From Chlorogloeopsis fritschii (GTDB taxonomy: Bacteria; Cyanobacteriota; Cyanobacteriia; Cyanobacteriales; Nostocaceae), in assembly GCF_043099315.1 (NCBI RefSeq), contig NZ_CP170746.1: 64,000 bases of DNA; one strand, written 5' to 3'. The notes beneath the pieces are model-generated. The model was not told where the DNA came from and ran no database searches. It worked only from the letters and a program-made list of their open reading frames with translations. Both the position numbers and the translations under genes were made by a program. Shown one piece after another: positions 61,265 to 64,000 of the stretch (positions are counted from its first letter, which is position 1; every line of letters starts with the position of its first letter).

Positions 61265-62302
61265 GTGGAAAATACTCTTGGGTTAGAGATTATTGAGGTA
61301 GTTGAACAAGCCGCGATCGCTTCTGCTCGCTGGATGGGCAAGGGCGAAAAAAACACTGCTGACCAAGTGGCTGTAGAAGCTATGCGGGAGCGGATGAATA
61401 GAATCTATATGCGCGGTCGTATTGTGATTGGGGAAGGTGAACGCGATGATGCCCCTATGCTCTATATCGGGGAAGAAGTCGGTATTTGTAGCCGTCCAGA
61501 TGCTAAAAACTTTTGCAACCCAGATGAACTAATTGAAATTGACATTGCTGTTGACCCCTGTGAAGGTACTAACCTAGTAGCATATGGTCAACCAGGCTCG
61601 ATGGCTGTTTTGGCAATTTCCGAAAAAGGTGGTTTGTTTGCCGCTCCCGACTTCTACATGAAGAAGTTAGCAGCTCCTCCTGCTGCCAAGGGTAAAGTGG
61701 ATATCAACAAATCTGCAACTGAAAACCTGAAGATTCTTGCGGAGTGTTTAGATCGCTCGATCGAAGAACTTGTTGTAGTGGTAATGAAGCGTGAGCGCCA
61801 CAATGATTTAATTAAAGAAATCCGGGAAGCTGGCGCTAGAGTTCAACTAATTTCTGATGGTGATGTCGGTGCAGCTTTATCCTGTGGTTTTGCTGGTACT
61901 AACATTCATGCCTTAATGGGGATTGGTGCGGCTCCAGAAGGTGTAATCTCTGCTGCGGCGATGCGTGCTTTAGGTGGGCACTTCCAAGGGCAGTTAATTT
62001 ACGATCCGGAAATCGTGAAGACTGGTTTGATTGGCGAAAGCAAGGAAGCTAACATTGAGCGGCTAAAGTCTATGGGTATCAACGATCCTGATAAGGTCTA
62101 CGATGCTGATGAATTGGCATCTGGTGAAACTGTTTTGTTTGCTGCTTGCGGCATTACCTCTGGTAACCTCATGCAAGGTGTACGCTTCTTCAATGGAGGG
62201 GCACGGACTCAAAGTCTGGTAATTTCTAACCAGTCAAAAACTGCTCGGTTTGTCGATACAATCCATATGTTCGACGAACCAAAATCACTGCAACTGCATT
62301 AA
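61265..62302 (+). CDS. glpX: Fructose-1,6-/sedoheptulose-1,7-bisphosphatase, class II
   Basis: A 345-residue GlpX-type phosphatase. In cyanobacteria this enzyme dephosphorylates both fructose 1,6-bisphosphate and sedoheptulose 1,7-bisphosphate, so it is central to the Calvin cycle and gluconeogenesis. Motifs are GEGERDDAPML and DIAVDPCEGTN (metal and substrate binding). The start is GTG at 61265, with a GAGAGG sequence about 10 bp upstream. Length is normal. hemA follows on the same strand after a repeat-bearing gap, an order I recall from other cyanobacteria. Confidence 0.96.
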   Translation: MENTLGLEIIEVVEQAAIASARWMGKGEKNTADQVAVEAMRERMNRIYMRGRIVIGEGERDDAPMLYIGEEVGICSRPDAKNFCNPDELIEIDIAVDPCEGTNLVAYGQPGSMAVLAISEKGGLFAAPDFYMKKLAAPPAAKGKVDINKSATENLKILAECLDRSIEELVVVVMKRERHNDLIKEIREAGARVQLISDGDVGAALSCGFAGTNIHALMGIGAAPEGVISAAAMRALGGHFQGQLIYDPEIVKTGLIGESKEANIERLKSMGINDPDKVYDADELASGETVLFAACGITSGNLMQGVRFFNGGARTQSLVISNQSKTARFVDTIHMFDEPKSLQLH

Positions 62303-62367
62303 TTAATGAAGAATGGGGATGGATAATGGTTATTAGATAGTAGTTAGTAGTTGGTAGTTTGTCGTTA

Positions 62368-62438
62368 GTAGGGACGGGTTTAGAAGATAAATTATCGGTT
62401 TGAACCGTTCATATAATCAACAAAACCCGCCCGTACAG
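62368..62438. repeat. Palindromic repeat, empty form (copy C)
   Basis: A 71-bp imperfect palindrome from GTAGGGACGGGTTTAGAAG to AAACCCGCCCGTACAG with no insert. It matches the outer parts of the composite elements at 26118-26278 and 32524-32694. TTAGTAG/AACTACT heptads flank it on both sides. Confidence 0.85.
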
Positions 62439-62546
62439 TATTTGGTTGTTAACCACTATCCACTACCCACTAACTACTATCAGCCATTTATTCCCTATTC
62501 CTTAATTTCCAATTACAATCACCGATTCGTAACTAAGATTTAGCAG

Positions 62547-63833
62547 ATGAATATAGCAGTGGTGGGGTTAAGCCATAGAACAGCCCCAGTAGAAGTCCGG
62601 GAAAAACTGAGCATTCCAGAACCACAAACCGAAAGCGCGATCGCACACCTGCTTAGTTATCCCCACATACAAGAAGTTGCCATCCTCAGTACTTGTAATC
62701 GTCTTGAAATTTACATTGTGACTGAGGAGTCTGAGCAAGGTGTCCGAGAGGTCAGCCAGTTTCTCTCAGAACACAGTAAAATACCCACGCCGCTTTTACG
62801 ACAACATCTATTTGTGTTGTTACACCAAGATGCTGTTATGCATTTAATGCGGGTAGCTGCTGGTTTAGATAGCTTGGTACTCGGAGAAGGCCAAATTCTT
62901 GCCCAGGTAAAAAATACCCATAAACTGGGGCAACAATATAACGGTATAAAAACAATTTTGAATCGATTATTCAAACAAGCCATCACAGCCGGCAAGCGGG
63001 TACGTACCGAAACTAGTATTGGTACTGGCGCAGTCTCCATCAGTTCTGCGGCTGTGGAATTGGCACATATGAAGGTAGAAAACTTAGCGGCTTGCCGAGT
63101 GGCAATTCTGGGCGCTGGCAAGATGTCGCGGCTGTTGGTACAACACCTCGTCTCTAAAGGTGCTGCCAAAATTTGTATTTTAAATCGCTCTGTGGGACGG
63201 GCACAGGAGTTAGCTCAACAGTTCCCCGAACACAATATCCAAATTTGTCTGCTCTCGGAAATGATGACAGTAATTTCCGAGTGTGACTTAGTATTTACAA
63301 GCACCTCTGCAACAGATCCGATTCTCGATCGCGCTAAGTTAGAACTGGTTTTAGAACCGAATCGCGGTTTGATGTTAATCGATATTTCTGTACCCCGTAA
63401 CGTCCATGCTGATGTCAACGAATTAGCAAACGTGCAAGCGTTCAATGTGGATGATTTGAAGGCAGTCGTGGCACAAAACCACGAAAGCCGCCGCAAGATG
63501 GCACAAGAAGCTGAAGGGATTTTAGAACAGGAAGTAGAAGCTTTTGATGTGTGGTGGCGATCGCTAGAAACTGTCTCCACTATCAGTTGTCTGCGAAATA
63601 AAATTGAAACCATTCGGGAACAAGAATTAGAAAAAGCTTTGTCCCGATTGGGTTCAGAATTCGGTGACAAACATCAAGAAGTGATTGAAGCCTTAACACG
63701 AGGAATAGTTAACAAAATTTTACATGATCCGATGGTGCAATTGCGAGCGCAGCAAGATGTTGAGGCAAGACGTCGTTGTATGCAAGCTCTGCAAATGTTG
63801 TTTAACCTAGATGCAGGTGAGCAGTTTAGTTGA
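62547..63833 (+). CDS. hemA: Glutamyl-tRNA reductase
   Basis: A 428-residue enzyme that reduces glutamyl-tRNA to glutamate-1-semialdehyde with NADPH, the first committed step to haem and chlorophyll. The catalytic Cys is in STCNRLEIY (about residue 50). GLDSLVLGEGQILAQVK, the NADPH-binding GAGKMSRL and a C-terminal dimerisation domain are present. Length is standard. The ATG start is clear. It is the last complete gene in the window. Confidence 0.97.
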   Translation: MNIAVVGLSHRTAPVEVREKLSIPEPQTESAIAHLLSYPHIQEVAILSTCNRLEIYIVTEESEQGVREVSQFLSEHSKIPTPLLRQHLFVLLHQDAVMHLMRVAAGLDSLVLGEGQILAQVKNTHKLGQQYNGIKTILNRLFKQAITAGKRVRTETSIGTGAVSISSAAVELAHMKVENLAACRVAILGAGKMSRLLVQHLVSKGAAKICILNRSVGRAQELAQQFPEHNIQICLLSEMMTVISECDLVFTSTSATDPILDRAKLELVLEPNRGLMLIDISVPRNVHADVNELANVQAFNVDDLKAVVAQNHESRRKMAQEAEGILEQEVEAFDVWWRSLETVSTISCLRNKIETIREQELEKALSRLGSEFGDKHQEVIEALTRGIVNKILHDPMVQLRAQQDVEARRRCMQALQMLFNLDAGEQFS

Positions 63834-63854
63834 GTAGGGTCTAGAGGCTAATTA

Positions 63855-64000
63855 TCAGTTATCAGTTATCAGTTATCTCAACAGAATCCAGGAGCCAGGA
63901 GCCAGAATTCACCAATTGCATTTTGACTCCTTGGCAAAGCAACTCCATCTCCACTTCTGACTTCTTTTTTGTTCACTGATTACTGTTTACTGTTCACTGT
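63855..64000. repeat. Heptad tandem repeats at the window end
   Basis: ATCAGTT units repeat three to four times near 63857-63880, and ACTGTTT/CACTGAT-type units fill the last 30 bases. No coding sequence is seen past hemA. Confidence 0.7.

Noticed and set aside
63855..63880. ATCAGTT repeats as a CRISPR array or replication-origin iterons
   Set aside because: Seven-base units without spacers, and the same style of heptad occurs in many gaps of the window; no DnaA-box pattern or replication gene is nearby.

Overview
The window looks like chromosomal DNA of a filamentous, probably heterocyst-forming cyanobacterium (Nostocales-like). The evidence is the ferredoxin-type glutamate synthase, a class II FBPase/SBPase, several cyanobacteria-restricted families (DUF1815, DUF1830, DUF1997, DUF4079, DUF6761), frequent GCGATCGC (HIP1-type) octamers, and abundant heptad-like short tandem repeats of the TTAGTAG, ATGACTA and GGACTAG kind between genes. 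No tRNA, rRNA, CRISPR array, prophage or complete insertion sequence was recognised. The genus cannot be fixed from the sequence alone.

Region by region. 0.8-6 kb: a DUF1815 protein, an exported TPR-CHAT protein, a thioesterase, a small membrane protein and an exported META-domain protein. 6-17 kb: dxr (isoprenoid synthesis), then a same-strand block of multi-spanning membrane proteins (PIG-V-like, two DUF2079 paralogues, a GT39-type glycosyltransferase, a second PIG-V-like protein) followed by a polysaccharide deacetylase. This block looks like a cell-surface glycan or glycolipid locus that grew by duplication. 17-26 kb: ferredoxin-GOGAT, a phosphodiester glycosidase, a mannose-6-phosphate-isomerase-type cupin and an IscA-like protein. 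26-32.5 kb: the str ribosomal cluster rpsL-rpsG-fusA-tuf-rpsJ behind a strong sigma70-type promoter, then a Lon substrate-binding-domain protein. 32.7-40.6 kb: pheA, a DUF1997 protein, and the minus-strand series radical SAM/DUF2344, rne, rnhB. 40.7-50.8 kb: small regulatory and quality-control genes (STAS, clpS, CPBP protease), WG-repeat and pentapeptide-repeat proteins, a DICT-HD protein, a radical SAM protein and two cyanobacterial DUF proteins. 50.8-54.3 kb: a MazF-type toxin-antitoxin pair between two 67-bp direct repeats, a membrane protein, an ABC ATPase and an OmpR-type response regulator. 54.8-63.8 kb: monothiol glutaredoxin and BolA, a subtilase with a P domain, plsC, tadA, grxC, glpX and hemA.

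Functionally most of the window is housekeeping: translation, RNA decay, nitrogen assimilation, Calvin cycle, tetrapyrrole and isoprenoid synthesis, Fe-S and redox homeostasis. The less ordinary material is (i) the duplicated membrane glycosyltransferase block, (ii) the toxin-antitoxin unit bracketed by palindromic direct repeats, (iii) a palindromic repeat family seen once empty and twice with the same nested insert, placed in opposite orientations, and (iv) several structured intergenic elements, notably a 131-bp element between the radical SAM gene and rne. All calls were made by reading sequence and recalling families; no database search or folding program was run.
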